Shown here in pieces: positions 31,271 to 40,573 of a stretch of DNA of 64,000 nucleotides. Positions within the stretch are counted from its first letter, which is position 1. Each line of letters opens with the position of its first letter. The stretch is taken from positions 2,604,001 to 2,668,000 of the forward strand of contig NZ_CP041692.1 in assembly GCF_007362775.1 (NCBI RefSeq), in the 5' to 3' direction. Origin of the DNA: Microlunatus elymi (GTDB lineage Bacteria > Actinomycetota > Actinomycetes > Propionibacteriales > Propionibacteriaceae). Made by a program: the position numbers and the translations under genes. The notes under the pieces were generated by a model that was not told where the DNA came from, did no database searches, and worked only from the letters and a program-made list of their open reading frames with translations.

Positions 31271-33379
31271 GTGCCCACGGTGAATCAGTCCGCATCGGTC
31301 AGAAAGTCAGCAGCCCCGGCCGACCAGGGCCGGGAGTACGAGGCTCGTCATCTGCTCGTCCTGGAGGGCCTGGAAGCCGTCCGCAAGCGCCCCGGCATGT
31401 ACATCGGATCGACCGACACCCGCGGTCTGATGCACTGCGTCTGGGAGCTGATCGACAACACCGTGGACGAGGCGCTGGGCGGCTTCGGCGATCACGTCGA
31501 GGTGTTCCTGAACGCCGACGGCAGCATCTCGGTTCATGATCACGCTCGCGGCATCCCGGTGGACAAGGAGCCGCGAACCGGCCTCAGCGGGGTCGAGGTG
31601 GTGATGACCCGACTGCATGCCGGCGGCAAGTTCGGTGGGGGCTCGTACAACGCGGCCGGTGGTCTGCACGGGGTCGGCCTGTCGGTGGTGAACGCGCTGT
31701 CGTCGCGGGTCGACGTCGAGGTCGATCGCAACTCCGCCACCTGGGGAATGTCCTTCCAGCGTGGCGTTCCGGGCACGTTCGCCGGGCCGGGGGAGAAGGC
31801 GAAGTTCACCGCAGGTGGCGAGCTGCAGAAGCTGAAGCGGATCAAGAAGGGGGTCACCGGCACCCGGATCACCTGCTGGCCGGACCGGCAGATCTTCCAC
31901 AAGGACGCCGAGCTCTCGCTGGAGGTGTTGAAGGGCCGGCTGCGGCAGACCAGTTTCCTGGTGCCCGGGCTGGCGCTGACCATCACCGACGCCCGCGGCC
32001 GCGGCGAGCCGGAGGTGGAGACCTTCAAACACGACGGCGGGATCACCGAATTCTGCGAGTACCTGGCCGAGGACGAGGCCGTCACCGACGTGATCCGGTT
32101 GCAGGGCGGCGAGCAGTTCACCGAGACCGTGCCGATGCTCGACGACGACGGGCACATGACACCGACCGATGTGGATCGTGACCTCGACGTCGACGTCGCG
32201 GTGCGCTGGGGCAAGGGGTACGAGTCCAAGGTGCGGTCGTTCGTGAACGTGATCGCCACCCCGAAGGGGGGCACCCATCTGCAGGGGTTCGAGCGATCGC
32301 TGACCAAGACCTTCGGCAAGGTGCTGGAGGGTACCCGGCTGCTGAAGAGCGGGGAGGAGGTGATCAAGGACGACATCCTCGAGGGGATGACGGCGGTGAT
32401 CACCGTCCGGCTCGCCGAGCCGCAGTTCGAGGGGCAGACCAAGGAGGTGCTCGGCACCCCGGCGGTCACCCGGTTGGTCAGCAAGGTCGTCGATTGCGAG
32501 CTCAGTGCGTTCCTCACCTCGACCAAACGCGATGCGAAAGCCCAGGCTCGTACGGTGCTGGAGAAGGTCGTCTCGGCGTCGCGGGCTCGGGTTGCCGCGC
32601 GGCAGCACAAGGAGGCCCAGCGCCGGAAGAACGCGTTGGAGTCATCCAGCCTGCCGCCCAAGTTGAAGGACTGCCGCAGCAACGACGTCGATCGCTGCGA
32701 ACTGTTCATCGTCGAGGGCGACTCGGCGCTGGGCACCGCGCAGGCGGCCCGGAACTCCGAATTCCAGGCCCTGCTGCCGATCCGCGGAAAGATCTTGAAC
32801 GTGCAGAAGGCGTCCGTCGGCGACATGCTGAAGAACGCCGAGTGCGCCTCCATCATCCAGGTCGTCGGCGCCGGATCCGGTCGCAGTTTCGATCTTGATG
32901 CGGCTCGCTACGGCAAGATCATCTTCATGGCCGACGCGGACTCCGACGGCGCCCACATCCGTACCCTGCTGGCGACCTTGTTCTTCCGCTACATGCGGCC
33001 GCTGGTGGAGGCAGGGCGGGTCTACTCCGCGGTGCCGCCGTTGCATCGCTTCGAGCTGACCAACCCGAAGAAGGGGATGGAGAGGTACGTCTACACGTAC
33101 AACGATCAGGAGTATCAGCGCAAGGCCGCCGAGCTGACCAAGAAGGGCATCAAGTACAAGGAACCCCAACGCTACAAGGGACTTGGCGAGATGGACGCCC
33201 ACCAGCTCTCCGAGACCACGATGGATCCGCGCTATCGGATGCTGCGCCGGCTGACCGTCGACGACGTCGCCGCGGCCGAGCTGACCTTCGAGTTGCTGAT
33301 GGGCAACGACGTCGCGCCGCGGCGTGAGTTCCTGGTCGACAGTGCCTACCAGCTGGACGCCGCCACCATCGACGCCTGA
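31271..33379 (+). CDS. parE: Type IIA topoisomerase subunit B, ParE-like
   Basis: This 702-residue protein has the GHKL ATPase domain (ELIDNTVDEALGGFGDHVEV; GLHGVGLSVVNALS), the transducer domain, and the Toprim region with EGDSALGTAQAARNSEFQAL, PLRGKIL-like PIRGKILNVQKA and DADSDGAHIRTLL. The EGDSALG form and IRGKILNVQKAS are those of the actinobacterial ParE (topoisomerase IV-like) group rather than of GyrB. It would decatenate chromosomes with the ParC-like subunit at 50.4-52.9 kb. Neighbourhood sigA-zinc ribbon-parE matches Streptomyces. GTG start. Confidence 0.9.
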   Translation: MPTVNQSASVRKSAAPADQGREYEARHLLVLEGLEAVRKRPGMYIGSTDTRGLMHCVWELIDNTVDEALGGFGDHVEVFLNADGSISVHDHARGIPVDKEPRTGLSGVEVVMTRLHAGGKFGGGSYNAAGGLHGVGLSVVNALSSRVDVEVDRNSATWGMSFQRGVPGTFAGPGEKAKFTAGGELQKLKRIKKGVTGTRITCWPDRQIFHKDAELSLEVLKGRLRQTSFLVPGLALTITDARGRGEPEVETFKHDGGITEFCEYLAEDEAVTDVIRLQGGEQFTETVPMLDDDGHMTPTDVDRDLDVDVAVRWGKGYESKVRSFVNVIATPKGGTHLQGFERSLTKTFGKVLEGTRLLKSGEEVIKDDILEGMTAVITVRLAEPQFEGQTKEVLGTPAVTRLVSKVVDCELSAFLTSTKRDAKAQARTVLEKVVSASRARVAARQHKEAQRRKNALESSSLPPKLKDCRSNDVDRCELFIVEGDSALGTAQAARNSEFQALLPIRGKILNVQKASVGDMLKNAECASIIQVVGAGSGRSFDLDAARYGKIIFMADADSDGAHIRTLLATLFFRYMRPLVEAGRVYSAVPPLHRFELTNPKKGMERYVYTYNDQEYQRKAAELTKKGIKYKEPQRYKGLGEMDAHQLSETTMDPRYRMLRRLTVDDVAAAELTFELLMGNDVAPRREFLVDSAYQLDAATIDA

Positions 33380-33476
33380 TCGCCAGATCCCTTCGCCGGT
33401 AGATAGCAGGATCTTCCATGAACGCAGCCGGTCGGACCATCCCGTGGCGGGGACGATCTGTGCCAGGGTGGTGATC

Positions 33477-34283
33477 ATGACGACGTTGTTGACCGAGCTC
33501 GCCGACGCTCCGACGCGGTACGAGCAACTCGGGGTCGTGCAGGTACGTGGCCTACTCACCACCGACGAGATCACGCGTATCCGTGACGTTTTCACCGATC
33601 AGGTCGAGCGGGACAGCTCGCTGGGGCACGATGATCACGTACCCGAGGACGACGTGCTGCGCCGCTATCCGCGCTTTGTTCACCCGCATCGGCACCCCGA
33701 TACCGAGGCTGGACGGATCGCGCGGTCGCTGATGCTCGATCGGCGGATCTTCGATGTGGTGGAGTCGCTGATCGGCCCCGCCTTCGCGGCGCAGTCCATG
33801 TTCTACTTCAAGCCGCCGACTGCGCGTGGGCAGGCGATGCATCAGGACAATCTGTTCCTGCAGGCGCATCCGGAGACCTGCATCGCGGCGTGGATCGGGA
33901 TCGACCGGTGCGCGGCCGACAACGGCGGGCTGGCGGTGGTGCCGGGGTCGCATCGGATCCAGGTGCTCTGCCCGGAGCCGGCCGACGAGTCCGAGTCGTT
34001 CACCAACATCCAAGTGCCGCTGCCCGAAGGCGTCGAGATCACCCAGACCGAACTGGAGCCGGGAGATGTGCTGTTCTTCCACGGCAGCCTGGTGCACGGG
34101 TCTCGCCCCAACACCAGTGATCGTTTCCGGCGCTCGCTGATCTTCCACTACGTCCCTCAGGCGTCGCGCGAGGTGGCAAAGTTCTACAACCCGCTGATCG
34201 CACGCACCGGTGAGGAAGTGAGCATCGCGGAATCGGCCGACGGTGGCGCCTGCGGAGACGGCTGGCAGCCCGGTCCGCACTGA
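33477..34283 (+). CDS. Phytanoyl-CoA dioxygenase family protein
   Basis: This 268-residue Fe(II)/2-oxoglutarate-dependent oxygenase has the facial triad visible as His122-x-Asp124 (AMHQDN) and distal His207 (HGSLVHGS), followed by a 2-oxoglutarate-binding Arg in DRFRRSLIFHY. AAWIGIDRCAADNGGLAVVPGSHR is the PhyH-family signature. ATG 33477 follows AGGGTGG. The substrate is unknown; bacterial PhyH members hydroxylate diverse small molecules. The next gene, a flavoprotein monooxygenase, follows after 46 bp and is probably co-transcribed. Confidence 0.85.
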   Translation: MTTLLTELADAPTRYEQLGVVQVRGLLTTDEITRIRDVFTDQVERDSSLGHDDHVPEDDVLRRYPRFVHPHRHPDTEAGRIARSLMLDRRIFDVVESLIGPAFAAQSMFYFKPPTARGQAMHQDNLFLQAHPETCIAAWIGIDRCAADNGGLAVVPGSHRIQVLCPEPADESESFTNIQVPLPEGVEITQTELEPGDVLFFHGSLVHGSRPNTSDRFRRSLIFHYVPQASREVAKFYNPLIARTGEEVSIAESADGGACGDGWQPGPH

Positions 34284-34329
34284 CCCGGCCGCCCGGGAAG
34301 GATCTGCAGCGTCGTGGTGTTCAGTCCAC

Positions 34330-35418
34330 GTGCAGATCCTGAACAGTCTGGTGATCGGCGCCGGTCAGGCCGGACTGTCCGCCTCCTACCACCTGCAGCG
34401 GCGTGGCATAGAACATCTCTTGCTGGACAGCGATTCCGGCCCCGGCGGCGCCTGGCAGCATCGCTGGGACGCGTTGACGATGCGGGACGTGCACGGCATC
34501 GCCGAATTGCCCGGCAGCGAGCCGCCGGCCCGCGACGGACGTCGCGCCAACGAAGTGGTGCCGGCCTACTTCGCCCGGTACGAGGCCGAGCATCGGCTGC
34601 CCGTGCTCCGGCCGGTGCGGGTGAAGTCGGTCCGTGATGATCATGGTCTGCTGCGGGTCGATGCCGAGGATCGCAGCTGGTGGACTCGTACGCTGATCAA
34701 CGCCACCGGGACCTGGTCACATCCGTTCGTGCCGCACTGTCCGGGGATGGAGACCTTCCTCGGCGATCAACTGCATACCGTCGACTATCCCGGTCCCGAC
34801 CGGTTCCGCGGCAAGCGGGTCCTGGTCGTCGGCGGGGGCGCCTCGGCGGTTCAGTTCCTGGGTGCGCTGGCGCCGATCACCGACACGCTGTGGGTGACCC
34901 GGCGGGAGCCGTCCTGGCGGACCGACGAATTCACCCCGGAGATCGGCCGGTCCGCGGTCGCGTTGGTCGAGGACCGAGTGAGTCGCGGACTGCCGCCCGC
35001 CAGCGTTGTGAGCGTCACCGGGCTGATCCTTCGCGACCAGGAACGGGAGGCCGAGTGGCTCGGTGCCTACGCCGATCGGCGGCCGATGTTCGCACGGATC
35101 GAGCCGGACGGCGTCCGCTGGGCCGACGGCTCGTTCGAACCGGTCGACGTGATCCTGTGGGCCACCGGCTTCCGACCGGCGATCGGCCACCTGGCCCCGC
35201 TGCGGCTGCGCAGCCCGCAGGGCGGCATCCAGCTCAGTGATCATGGCAAGGGCACCACCGCCGTTGCCGACCCTCGAGTTCAGCTGGTCGGCTACGGACC
35301 ATCGGCGAGCACCATCGGTGCCAACCGGGCCGGCCGGATCGCTGCCCGCGGAGTCGCACGCCGGCTCGCCGACGCGCCCCGGCTGCTCGATGATCAACTG
35401 CTGGCGACAGCCCACTGA
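34330..35418 (+). CDS. Flavin-containing monooxygenase-like oxidoreductase
   Basis: This 362-residue protein has two Rossmann motifs: FAD SLVIGAGQAGLSASYHLQ at residue 5 and NADPH RVLVVGGGASAVQFLGAL near residue 160, with the linker ATGTWSHPFVP between. The layout is that of single-component class B monooxygenases (FMO/ArsO-like). VILWATGFRPA is the conserved late motif. GTG 34330 is chosen because the FAD strand begins at once; an in-frame ATG lies within the preceding gene. The substrate is unknown. Confidence 0.82.
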   Translation: MQILNSLVIGAGQAGLSASYHLQRRGIEHLLLDSDSGPGGAWQHRWDALTMRDVHGIAELPGSEPPARDGRRANEVVPAYFARYEAEHRLPVLRPVRVKSVRDDHGLLRVDAEDRSWWTRTLINATGTWSHPFVPHCPGMETFLGDQLHTVDYPGPDRFRGKRVLVVGGGASAVQFLGALAPITDTLWVTRREPSWRTDEFTPEIGRSAVALVEDRVSRGLPPASVVSVTGLILRDQEREAEWLGAYADRRPMFARIEPDGVRWADGSFEPVDVILWATGFRPAIGHLAPLRLRSPQGGIQLSDHGKGTTAVADPRVQLVGYGPSASTIGANRAGRIAARGVARRLADAPRLLDDQLLATAH

Positions 35419-35458
35419 TGATCATGGTCGACTGTTGATCATGGTCGACGGATGATCA
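35419..35458. repeat. Direct repeats of TGATCATGGTCGAC
   Basis: TGATCATGGTCGAC occurs at 35419-35432 and 35436-35449, followed by a partial ATGATCA at 35452. It lies between the stops of two convergent genes and is non-coding. Confidence 0.7.
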
Positions 35459-35514
35459 ACTCCCGAACGGGTAACGGGCTATGTCGGCACGGACGGTGAT
35501 CCGGCGGGTCTCGG

Positions 35515-36708
35515 TCAAGGCGTCGATGTCTGTTCTTCCTGGTCGCGCTCCTGCGCGCCGGCAATCAGGTCGAACTCCGCCAGCGCTCGGCCCGCGATCT
35601 TGTACGCGGTGTTGGCCGCCGGCACGCCGCAATAGATCGCCGACTGCAGCAGCACCTCGGAGATCTCGTCGGCGCTCAGGCCGTTGCGTCGGGCTGCTTT
35701 GACATGCATCGCCAACTCGTCGTGGTGCCCGAGTGCCACCAGAGCGGTGATGGTGATCATGGAACGGGCGCGGCGATCGAGTCCGGGGCGATTCCAGATG
35801 CCGTCCCAGGCGTAGTCGGTGATCAACTTCTGGAAGTCGGCGGTGAACGTGGTCACGCCGTGCTCGGCGCGATCGACGTGATCATCGCCGAGCACTGCGC
35901 GTCTCGTCGCCAGCCCGCGCTCGAACCGATCGGCCGGCGGTCCGCCGGCCAGGATCCGGGCCACCAGATCGGGAGCCTCCACCGGCGCCAGATGACCGAC
36001 GTCGTCCAACCGGATGTGCACACCCTGGCGTACGCCGGTGGCCAGTTGTTCGACGACGGCGGGCGGCGCGGCGACATCGTGATCACCGGAGACGGCGATC
36101 AGCGGCAGCTCGATCTCGGCCAGCCGGTCGCGTACGTCGAAAACTGCCAGAACCTCACACAGCTTGGCGTAACTCTCGTCGTCGGCATCCGACAGCGCAC
36201 GGCCGAGGGCCGTTGCACGACCGGGCCGGGACGAAGCGAAACCGGGCGCGAACCACCGCTGCAGGCTGCGGTCCAGCCAACTCGCCGAGCCCGAACGGCG
36301 TACCTCGTCGGCTCGCTGTTGCCAGTCCTCGGGTTCGCCGATCTTCGCGCCGGTACACAACAGCACCGGCATCGGCCGGAGCCGATCCGGATGATCAAGC
36401 AACAGCTGAAGACCGATCGCACCACCGATGGAGACCCCGGCGTACCGGAATCGGCGCTCACCGATCGGTGACGACCGCACCGCGTCGAGTACGCTGTCGG
36501 CGAGCTCGGCCATCGTGAAGGAGCCGGCAGCCGGGTCGCTGAGACCGTGGCCGGGCAGATCGAAGGCGAAGATGCTGAATTCGCCCCAGACCAGATCGAT
36601 CACCGGCCGCCACAGGCTGTCCGCGGTGGTGCCGAGCGACGGACCCAGCACCAACGGCGGCAGGTCCGGATTGCCGTACATCCGGCCGCTGATCCTCGGC
36701 GTGCTCAT
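35515..36708 (-). CDS. pcaL: 3-oxoadipate enol-lactonase / 4-carboxymuconolactone decarboxylase fusion
   Basis: This 397-residue fusion has an N-terminal alpha/beta hydrolase (PcaD; about 1-255) with LGPSLGTTADSLW, nucleophile Ser in AGVSIGGAIG, Asp in SGDHDVAAP and His in DDVGHLAPVE. The C-terminal carboxymuconolactone decarboxylase domain (PcaC; about 265-390) has RAEHGVTTFTADFQKLITDY and HVKAARRNGLSADEISEVLL. It would convert 4-carboxymuconolactone to the enol-lactone and then to 3-oxoadipate. The fused PcaL form is usual in actinomycetes. Its ATG overlaps the pcaB stop by one base. Confidence 0.93.
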   Translation of the reverse strand: MSTPRISGRMYGNPDLPPLVLGPSLGTTADSLWRPVIDLVWGEFSIFAFDLPGHGLSDPAAGSFTMAELADSVLDAVRSSPIGERRFRYAGVSIGGAIGLQLLLDHPDRLRPMPVLLCTGAKIGEPEDWQQRADEVRRSGSASWLDRSLQRWFAPGFASSRPGRATALGRALSDADDESYAKLCEVLAVFDVRDRLAEIELPLIAVSGDHDVAAPPAVVEQLATGVRQGVHIRLDDVGHLAPVEAPDLVARILAGGPPADRFERGLATRRAVLGDDHVDRAEHGVTTFTADFQKLITDYAWDGIWNRPGLDRRARSMITITALVALGHHDELAMHVKAARRNGLSADEISEVLLQSAIYCGVPAANTAYKIAGRALAEFDLIAGAQERDQEEQTSTP

Positions 36709-37934
36709 CAGCCCTTGTTCCCGTCGCTCGCTCGCGCCAGTACGGCGTCGATGATCAAGGAGCAGGTCCCCAGATAGTCGTCCGGGCGCGACGGCGGTTC
36801 AGCAGATTGCCGGATGGTGATCATGGAGCTCGCCTCCGCCAGCAGGTCGTCGGAGCAGTTGCGGCGCATCCGGGTGGCGTCGATCCTCAGCCCCGCAACG
36901 AGTTCCGACGTCTGACCGGATGCGGTGAGGGTGTGCCGAGACAACTCCGCCAGAGCCGTCCACTCCAGGTGCCAGCCGCCGGGGGAGCGTTCCTCGGTGG
37001 CCTCGGCGGCCGCCAGCCGGAGCCGTTCGACGGAGCTCGGGGCGGCCAGTGCGGCACGCCGGATCATGATCGACAGGATCGGATTGGCCTTGCCCGGCAT
37101 GGTCGACGATCCGCCGCCGGCGGCCTCGGCCAGTTCGCCGATCTCCGGCCGCGATCCGGTGATCACGTCGTTGGCGATCCTGCCCCAGGCCGTACAGCAA
37201 TCGGCCAAGGCGTCGCCGATCCGGGTCACCGGTGCGCGCGAGGTGTGCCAGGGCGGCGCCGGTCTCAGACCCGATCGGCGGGCGGCGGATTCCGCCAACC
37301 GCCGGGCGACGGTGGCGGGCTCGCGCAGGCGGGCCTGCCGGGCCAGTTCGGTGCCGGCCGCCATCGTCCCGGCGGCACCGCCGAACTGTGCCGGTCGGCC
37401 GAGGCCGGCGATCGCGTCGGCGGCGTCCAACACACCGGTCAGCCAGTTCGCCGCCTTCAGCCCGAACGTGATCGGCACCGCCGGCTGGCCGAGGGTGCGG
37501 CCCGGCATCACGTCGTCGCGATGCTCATCCGCCAACCGGCACAGCACTTCGGTCTGCCGACCCAGTTGGAGATCAAGCTCGGCGAGCACATCGCCGACCA
37601 TGATCATCATCGCGCTGTCGACGACGTCCTGACTGGTCAGGCCACGATGCAACCATTCGGCGGTGGCCTCGGGCAGTCGGTCGCGCAAGTGACGCAGCAG
37701 CGCCGGCACCGGGTTGCCCGCGGCTTCGCTCTCGGTGAAGATCCGCTCGAGGTCGGCGTCGGTGATCACCTCGGGTGTGATCAACTCGGGCTGGGCAGCC
37801 TCGGCGATGCCGGCGTCGGCCAACGACTCCAGCCAGCATCGTTCCACCGTGATCATGGCGTCGATCAACGCGCGCGCCGTGAACACCGCGCCGGCTCGAT
37901 GGTCACCCGGCCAGAACGGATCAGGCGAAGGCAA
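36708..37934 (-). CDS. pcaB: 3-carboxy-cis,cis-muconate cycloisomerase
   Basis: This protein of about 408 residues belongs to the fumarase/aspartase superfamily: GLTSQDVVDSAMMI (substrate helix), GRTLGQPAVPITFGLKAANW, and signature GGGSSTMPGKANPILSIMIR. It lactonises 3-carboxymuconate to 4-carboxymuconolactone. The start is uncertain. TTG 37934 overlaps the pcaG end by 14 bases and gives LPSPDPFWPGDHRAG; an ATG at 37991 would add 19 residues that read as out-of-frame pcaG. Its place between pcaG and pcaL fixes the pathway role. Confidence 0.88.
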   Translation of the reverse strand: MPSPDPFWPGDHRAGAVFTARALIDAMITVERCWLESLADAGIAEAAQPELITPEVITDADLERIFTESEAAGNPVPALLRHLRDRLPEATAEWLHRGLTSQDVVDSAMMIMVGDVLAELDLQLGRQTEVLCRLADEHRDDVMPGRTLGQPAVPITFGLKAANWLTGVLDAADAIAGLGRPAQFGGAAGTMAAGTELARQARLREPATVARRLAESAARRSGLRPAPPWHTSRAPVTRIGDALADCCTAWGRIANDVITGSRPEIGELAEAAGGGSSTMPGKANPILSIMIRRAALAAPSSVERLRLAAAEATEERSPGGWHLEWTALAELSRHTLTASGQTSELVAGLRIDATRMRRNCSDDLLAEASSMITIRQSAEPPSRPDDYLGTCSLIIDAVLARASDGNKG

Positions 37935-38496
37935 GCCACACCGTCTCAGCCTCGCCCTGCAAGCACACGTCGAAACGCAGACCATGATCATCGCGGATCG
38001 CGATCATGGACTGCCGACGGTCGGGCGGCAGTGCGGTCAGCAGCGGATCGTTCTGCAGAGCCGGATGATCGGGCAGGTAGATCCGGGTGAACAGGCAGTC
38101 CAGCAGTCCGCGGGCGAAGAAGGTCAGGGCGATGAAGGGCGCCGCGCCGGCGGCTGTCGGCCCAGGCTCGATGGTGGTGAAGTTGTAGCTGCCGTCTCGG
38201 GCGGTGGCAGCGCGGCCGAAGCCGGTGAAGGTCCAGCCGTCGCGTTGCAGCGAACCCGGTCGTTCGATGATGTTGCCGTCCGCATCGGGCTGCCAGATCT
38301 CCAGCAGAGCATCCGGGATCGGGGTGCCCGCGCCGTCACGAATCGTTCCGTACAAGCGGATCGCGCCGGCGACGCCGGCCGTGACCAGTTCTGGACCCTG
38401 CTCGTACGGCAGCGCGAAACCGAAGAACGGTCCCACCGTCTGGCCCGGCGTCGGCTTCAACGTCGGATTCAAGGTCGGTTCCGGGGCCGGCGTCAC
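37921..38496 (-). CDS. pcaG: Protocatechuate 3,4-dioxygenase alpha subunit
   Basis: This 191-residue protein contains PTPGQTVGPFFGFALPYEQG, characteristic of PcaG, then IWQPDADGNI and FFARGLLDCLFTRIYLPDHP in the intradiol dioxygenase beta-sandwich. It pairs with PcaH, which carries the iron, to cleave protocatechuate between its hydroxyls. GTG 38496 overlaps the pcaH TGA by four bases (GTGA), coupling synthesis of the two subunits. Confidence 0.93.
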   Translation of the reverse strand: MTPAPEPTLNPTLKPTPGQTVGPFFGFALPYEQGPELVTAGVAGAIRLYGTIRDGAGTPIPDALLEIWQPDADGNIIERPGSLQRDGWTFTGFGRAATARDGSYNFTTIEPGPTAAGAAPFIALTFFARGLLDCLFTRIYLPDHPALQNDPLLTALPPDRRQSMIAIRDDHGLRFDVCLQGEAETVWLAFA

Positions 38497-39281
38497 GGCT
38501 GATCCTCCTCGGGCTCCATTGCGGTCCGGCGCGACCCGGACAGCACGATGTCCCAGCGGTAGCCCGTCATCGTCTCCGGCATCGAGAGAGTGTGGTCGTA
38601 GCGGGCGATCAACCGGGCCAGCACGGCCGGGTCGGTGATCGACTGCGATATCGGGTCGTACGGCATCAGCGGGTCAGCGGGAAAGTACATCTGCGTCACC
38701 AGACGCTCGGTGAATGCCCTGCCGAACAAGGAGAAATGGATGTGCGCCGGGCGCCAGGCGTTGTCGTGGTTGCGCCACGGGTAGGGGCCGGGCTTGATCG
38801 TGATGAAGCGATACTGCCCGTCGTCATCGGTGAGGCAGCGGCCGACTCCGGTGAAGTTGGGGTCGATCGGCGCGTGATGTTGATCATGGTTGTGGAGGTA
38901 GCGGCCGGCCGCGTTCGCCTGCCAGATCTCGACCAACTGGCCGCGTACCGGGCGTCCGTCGGCGTCGACGACCCGGCCGGTGACGACCATCCGCTCGCCC
39001 AACGGTTCGCCGGAATGCTGGATGGTCAGATCTGCCTCGACCGCGTCGATGTCCCGCTCGCCGAACACCGGCGCGGTGCGTTCGATCAACTCCGGAACGG
39101 CGTGCCGCAACGCCTTGGTCGGGTGCCGGAGCAGGCTGCTGCGATACGGCGGATAGTCGAGCAGCGGCTGGGGAACGCCTCGAGCAGGAGCGGCCGCCAA
39201 CTCGCCGATCTCCCGGCTGATCTGCTGCTGGGAAGGCAGGATCCGTTGCTGCGAAGGGCTCGCACTCACGGAACCGATCAT
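38493..39281 (-). CDS. pcaH: Protocatechuate 3,4-dioxygenase beta subunit
   Basis: This 262-residue protein carries the Fe(III) ligands of intradiol dioxygenases: Tyr128 (NAAGRYLHN), Tyr167 (GPYPWRN), His180 and His182 (RPAHIHFSLFG). LDYPPYRSSLLRHPTKALRH and the C-terminal YRWDIVLSG are typical of PcaH. It is the first gene of pcaHGBL, with 72 bp separating it from divergent pobA. No regulator (PcaR, PcaV or PobR type) is adjacent. Confidence 0.94.
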   Translation of the reverse strand: MIGSVSASPSQQRILPSQQQISREIGELAAAPARGVPQPLLDYPPYRSSLLRHPTKALRHAVPELIERTAPVFGERDIDAVEADLTIQHSGEPLGERMVVTGRVVDADGRPVRGQLVEIWQANAAGRYLHNHDQHHAPIDPNFTGVGRCLTDDDGQYRFITIKPGPYPWRNHDNAWRPAHIHFSLFGRAFTERLVTQMYFPADPLMPYDPISQSITDPAVLARLIARYDHTLSMPETMTGYRWDIVLSGSRRTAMEPEEDQP

Positions 39282-39353
39282 GCCTCACCCGCACGCCCCA
39301 GTCACCCGTGCGGCCCGAAGTTGTAGGTTCGGCGCAGAGGACGGAGGTACCCG

Positions 39354-40550
39354 ATGGCCGCGAAGGTGCGCACCCAGGTCGCCATCGTCGGCGCCGGACC
39401 GGCCGGCCTGCTGCTCTCCGAACTCCTGCAGCGTCACGGCGTCGAGTCGATCGTGGTCGAATCCAGAACGCGGGAGCACGTCGAGGCGAGGGTACGCGCC
39501 GGCATCCTGGAGCATTCATCCGTGGAGTTGCTGACCGAGATCGGACTGGACCAGAACCTGCGCGCCCACGGCCAGCGGCACCACGGCATCTATCTGCAGT
39601 GGCCGGGATCACGCATCCACCTCGACTTCCAGCAGCTGATCGGTCGCAGTGTCTGGCTCTACGGCCAGACCGAGTTGACCACGGACCTGGGCCGAGCCCG
39701 GGACGCGGCGGGCCAGCAGATCATCTACCAGGTCAGTGACACCTCCGTTGTTGATCATCATTCCGACCACCCTGCGGTCATCCTCACCGACGCCGACGGC
39801 ACGCCCCGGCGGATCGACGCCGAGGTGGTGGTGGGTTGCGACGGTTCGTTCGGCCCGTGCCGAGATGCCGCGACCGATCCGACCACCCGTCGTTACCAAC
39901 GGCTACTGCCGTACTCCTGGTTGGGCGTGCTGGCGCAGGTGGCGCCGTCGACCGACGAGTTGATCTACTCCTGGCATCCGCGCGGGTTCGCGCTGCACTC
40001 GATGCGGTCGGCGGCCGTCAGCCGGCTCTACCTCCAGGTCCCGAATCAGACGAAGATCGAAGACTGGTCCGACGACCGGATCTGGAGCGAGCTGGCGACC
40101 CGGCTCGAGGCGGGCGAGCCGGGCTGGACGCTGCACGACGGTCCGATCCTGGAGAAGTCGGTGCTGCCGATGCACAGCTTCGTGATGGAGCCGCTGCGAT
40201 CCGGGCGGCTGTTCCTGGCCGGCGATGCCGGGCACATCGTGCCGCCGACCGGAGCCAAGGGACTCAACCTGGCGATCGCCGACGTGGCGAGGCTGGCGCC
40301 GGCGCTGGCAACCATGATCATCAACGATGATCACGTTGCCGCCGACGCGTACTCCGACCAGGCTTTGCAACGAGTGTGGAGATGTACGGAGTTCTCCGTC
40401 CGGATGACGCAGATGTTGCACATCGACGACGATCGGTTCCGCGGGCGGTTGCAGCAGGCTCAGCTGCGGTGGCTCGCCAGCAGCACCACCGCAGCCCGGG
40501 AGTTGGCGCAGAACTACGCCGGCCTGCCGATCGGCTTCACCGACGACTGA
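39354..40550 (+). CDS. pobA: 4-hydroxybenzoate 3-monooxygenase
   Basis: This 398-residue class A flavoprotein (Pseudomonas PobA is 394) has FAD motif VAIVGAGPAGLLLSELLQ, RVRAGILEHSSVELL, the DG motif VVGCDGSFGPCR, and GDAGHIVPPTGAKGLNLAIA. It converts 4-hydroxybenzoate to protocatechuate with NAD(P)H and O2, feeding the divergent pcaHGBL operon. ATG 39354 is preceded by GGACGGAGG. The 72-bp intergenic region must hold both promoters; no convincing palindrome was seen there. Confidence 0.93.
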   Translation: MAAKVRTQVAIVGAGPAGLLLSELLQRHGVESIVVESRTREHVEARVRAGILEHSSVELLTEIGLDQNLRAHGQRHHGIYLQWPGSRIHLDFQQLIGRSVWLYGQTELTTDLGRARDAAGQQIIYQVSDTSVVDHHSDHPAVILTDADGTPRRIDAEVVVGCDGSFGPCRDAATDPTTRRYQRLLPYSWLGVLAQVAPSTDELIYSWHPRGFALHSMRSAAVSRLYLQVPNQTKIEDWSDDRIWSELATRLEAGEPGWTLHDGPILEKSVLPMHSFVMEPLRSGRLFLAGDAGHIVPPTGAKGLNLAIADVARLAPALATMIINDDHVAADAYSDQALQRVWRCTEFSVRMTQMLHIDDDRFRGRLQQAQLRWLASSTTAARELAQNYAGLPIGFTDD

Positions 40551-40561
40551 TCCAAGATCGT

Positions 40562-40567
40562 TACGCT
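40562..40567 (+). promoter_or_regulatory. -10 hexamer TACGCT of the IMPase-family gene
   Basis: TACGCT ends six bases before ATG 40574, with no Shine-Dalgarno sequence between. Confidence 0.4.
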
Positions 40568-40573
40568 GGCCGA

